From Candidatus Cloacimonadota bacterium (GTDB lineage: Bacteria > Cloacimonadota > Cloacimonadia > Cloacimonadales > Cloacimonadaceae): a stretch of 9,637 nt of DNA. Every line of letters starts with the position of its first letter. Within the stretch, counting starts at the first letter, position 1. The translations under genes were made by a program, and so were the position numbers. Below the pieces are notes generated by a model. That model was not told the origin of the DNA, did no database searches, and saw nothing but the letters and a program-made list of their open reading frames with translations. The DNA is taken from assembly GCA_023230795.1 (NCBI GenBank), contig JALNWR010000098.1:1-9637 (forward strand). The letters are read 5' to 3'. This document shows positions 8,040-9,637 of the stretch, piece by piece.

Positions 8040-8446
8040 ATTATATATCCTTTTGTTCTGCCCTATGTCCTCTTTGGTATAGCGAAACTAAAGCATCACT
8101 ATAGCTTATCGAAGCCATGGGTAAATTCTGATGTTTTTTTGTCCCTTCATGGCTTTTACATTGCAAAATCCGAGCCAATTTTAATCTGGACTGTATTTTG
8201 CACAACGCAATTGCTTTGCCTCAATGCGTCAAGTGTGATTTCGATCTATAGGGATGGCAAGCAATAAGTGTCTTAGGTCTTATGCTGATCTTGAGATAGA
8301 ATAAACAGGATGCAGATGGCACAGCGAAAAGTATCCAAATTCTTCTTGGGGGAGGAATGCCTGACGCATTTTGTGCTTGACAAACTATCTGAGCTTTATA
8401 AACATACTCTGCAGACGGTAAATTCATCAAGAAAGGATAACAGGAA
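8040..8446. other. Divergent intergenic region
   Basis: About 400 bases separate the divergently transcribed genes starting at 8039 (-) and 8447 (+), so it should hold both promoters. I see a TTGACA at 8377-8382 facing right, and no clear -35/-10 pair facing left. Three inverted repeats are present: AAGCCATG (8112-8119) with CATGGCTT (8148-8155), TGCAAAAT (8162-8169) with ATTTTGCA (8195-8202), and AATGCGTCA (8223-8231) with TGACGCATT (8362-8370). They are short enough that some may be chance. An open frame of 46 codons (8310-8450) overlaps the next gene's start and is weakly supported. Confidence 0.5.
8377..8402 (+). promoter_or_regulatory. Possible promoter of the outer-membrane protein gene
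   Basis: TTGACA at 8377-8382 lies 64 bases before the ATG at 8447. An AT-rich TTTATAAA (8395-8402) follows, but the spacing to TATAAA (14 bases) is short of the usual 17. GGAATGCCT (8354-8362) lies 14 bases upstream of the hexamer, as it does 13 bases upstream of the hexamer before the C25 gene. Confidence 0.25.
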
Positions 8447-9112
8447 ATGAAGAAAAAGCTCATTTTGACAATGGTACTGCTGGCTTTGCTGCTGACTCTA
8501 ACTGCTCAGGATAATCCTGAATACAGTCCCGGAGATCAGAGCCTGATGCTGGTCCCCACGGCTTATACTATGCCTGCCGGTTCGCATGCGATTACAGATT
8601 ACGAAGTATTCTTCGTTCAGTATGCACACTCTTTTTTCGGCAACACTCACCTAAGCATAATGTCCATGCTGCCCTTTACGAAAGAATTTCATAAGACCAT
8701 AACCCTGGGCGCAAAACATCGTTACCTGGCAAATGGGATAGTTCAGTCTGCCGCGTTCGGCTCATTTATTCCCGATAACGGTACATTTGTCGTAGGAAAT
8801 GTCGTCAGTATTGGCCAGCCTTCCACCAGCCTGCATTTGGGTTTGGGATATGGATGGGAAAAAGGAGAGGGATTTGATGCCCCCATAATTTACCTGGGAG
8901 CACGTAATAATGTGAGCAAGAAAGTGGCTTTTATGCTGGAATACGGAAGCTCCCTAATCCCGACAGATGGCGATTTGGATTCCCTTGTAAGTTTCGGTGT
9001 CCGCTTCATTGGCAATACTATAAGCTGGGACCTTGGCGGCTTTCGCCCCATAGGAGTTGATTTGGGGAATGCATATTTTATACCTGTGTTGAAGGCTACA
9101 TTCGAGTTTTAA
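8447..9112 (+). CDS. Predicted small outer-membrane beta-barrel protein
   Basis: This is a 221-residue exported protein. The signal peptide spans about 1-20 (MKKK, a long Leu-rich core, then TLTA before QDN). The mature part alternates polar and hydrophobic residues in short strands, for example TITLGAKHRYL (84-94), SLHLGLGYGWE (128-138), APIIYLGARNN (145-155), VAFMLEYGSSL (160-170) and SLVSFGVRFIG (179-189). It ends LKATFEF, with a terminal Phe as in barrel proteins recognised by the BAM machinery. The N-terminal stretch SLMLVPTAYTMPAGSH recalls Bacteroidota envelope proteins with a PSAYTLPKG-like start; that comparison is from memory. The length would suit a barrel of about 8-10 strands. 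The start is supported by AAAGGA (8432-8437), nine bases upstream. It appears to be transcribed alone. No enzymatic motif is visible, and function beyond envelope location is unknown. Confidence 0.75.
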   Translation: MKKKLILTMVLLALLLTLTAQDNPEYSPGDQSLMLVPTAYTMPAGSHAITDYEVFFVQYAHSFFGNTHLSIMSMLPFTKEFHKTITLGAKHRYLANGIVQSAAFGSFIPDNGTFVVGNVVSIGQPSTSLHLGLGYGWEKGEGFDAPIIYLGARNNVSKKVAFMLEYGSSLIPTDGDLDSLVSFGVRFIGNTISWDLGGFRPIGVDLGNAYFIPVLKATFEF

Positions 9113-9637
9113 TCTTTGCTCACAAAATTCCCGCTAACATACGGATACCCAAGAAGATGGGGAAGTCTCTATGGCCCTATGAGAAAACTATTTTGCTACT
9201 AAACACAAAAATATGCAATTCCAGATCTCAATTTTCTCATTTTTGACACTTATACTATAGAGACTGCTTTTCAGGAGTATCAAAATGAAAAGAATCATTG
9301 TACCCGCTTGAGTTTATCTTATTGCCAAGGGCAAGCAGCCGTCATAGTCCCGGTAAAATTTAAGCAAGGCGAAGTATTCAATTCTACAAGGGCTTCAAAC
9401 TATAACTTAGATAACTGCTATGATCTCGCTGTAGGGCAAATAGCTTGATTAGTTCAAATCTGTCAAAGATGGGCTCCACAGCATTTTGAAGGCATTCCCC
9501 CAAAATATTGAGCCATTCTTTTGATAATAAATTCATTGGCTTTATCTTAGCTTGCATCTATGTCCATATATTTCAGTTTATATGTTTAGCACTTAAGATT
9601 ATTGATTCCGACTGAATATGCTTCTAATCCGAGTCCC
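9113..9637. other. Gene-poor right end
   Basis: No convincing gene lies in these 525 bases and the DNA is more AT-rich than the coding part. ATGAGAAAA (9179-9187) and TTTTCTCAT (9232-9240, followed by TTTT) form a perfect 9-bp inverted repeat with a 44-base loop, a weak candidate terminator for the gene ending at 9112. TTGACA follows at 9243-9248. A motif AGGCATTCCCCC (9490-9501) is the reverse complement of GGGGGAATGCCT found at 110-121. Two short open frames (9285-9448 + with a frameshift, 9384-9557 -) overlap each other on opposite strands. Confidence 0.5.
9285..9448 (+). pseudogene. Possible broken small secreted-protein gene
   Basis: A good Shine-Dalgarno AGGAG (9273-9277) sits seven bases before ATG 9285, which begins MKRIIVPA and then hits TGA at 9309-9311. 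The -1 frame from 9308 is open to a TGA at 9446-9448 and reads LSLSYCQGQAAVIVP and onwards, which could continue a signal peptide. One base gained or two lost would join the frames into about 54 residues. A TTGACA hexamer (9243-9248) lies upstream. The open stretch is short enough to arise by chance, so this is a tentative call. Confidence 0.2.

Noticed and set aside
9113..9637. Possible tRNA or other structured RNA gene in the right-hand intergenic DNA
   Set aside because: I found no cloverleaf-like arms or conserved TTCGAnTC loop; only one long-loop inverted repeat is visible.

Overview
The window looks like a piece of chromosome from an uncultivated bacterium of the Fibrobacteres-Chlorobi-Bacteroidetes superphylum or its relatives. 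Candidatus Cloacimonadota is my best guess. The guess rests on protein style: very large secreted proteins built from C25 peptidase, choice-of-anchor, carboxypeptidase-regulatory and fibronectin III modules, with a distinctive FN3-like domain ending at the stop codon. An AAAGGATA ribosome-binding site precedes all three genes, and a CCTGTAGGGACG-type intergenic repeat lies at the left edge. No 16S gene or marker protein is present, so this is inference.

Layout. Positions 1-239 are non-coding and hold a repeat element followed by a leader with a TTGACA promoter-like hexamer. Positions 240-4949 (+) encode a 1569-residue secreted gingipain-family (C25) protein with a long tail of beta-sandwich domains. 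After 18 bp comes a convergent gene, 4968-8039 (-), encoding a 1023-residue secreted multidomain protein of adhesin type. One strong hairpin (4956-4986) serves as a plausible shared terminator and overlaps the last codons of the second gene. Positions 8040-8446 are a divergent intergenic region. Positions 8447-9112 (+) encode a 221-residue protein that looks like a small outer-membrane beta-barrel. Positions 9113-9637 hold no convincing gene, only an inverted repeat, a promoter-like hexamer, a possible broken small secreted gene and a recurring GGAATGCCT motif.

All three genes encode exported products, so the window is a cell-envelope or secretome locus. The two large proteins end in homologous C-terminal domains, which suggests that they share a sorting or anchoring route. 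The gingipain-like domain keeps the nucleophile region (VTC, Cys463) but has Tyr438 where the family normally has the catalytic His, so it may be a pseudo-peptidase or use altered chemistry. I see no phage, CRISPR, insertion-sequence or RNA-gene signature. The most promising leads are the His-to-Tyr change, the shared C-terminal module, the FN3 domain split by an inserted domain, and the recurring intergenic motifs. None amounts to proof of a new system.
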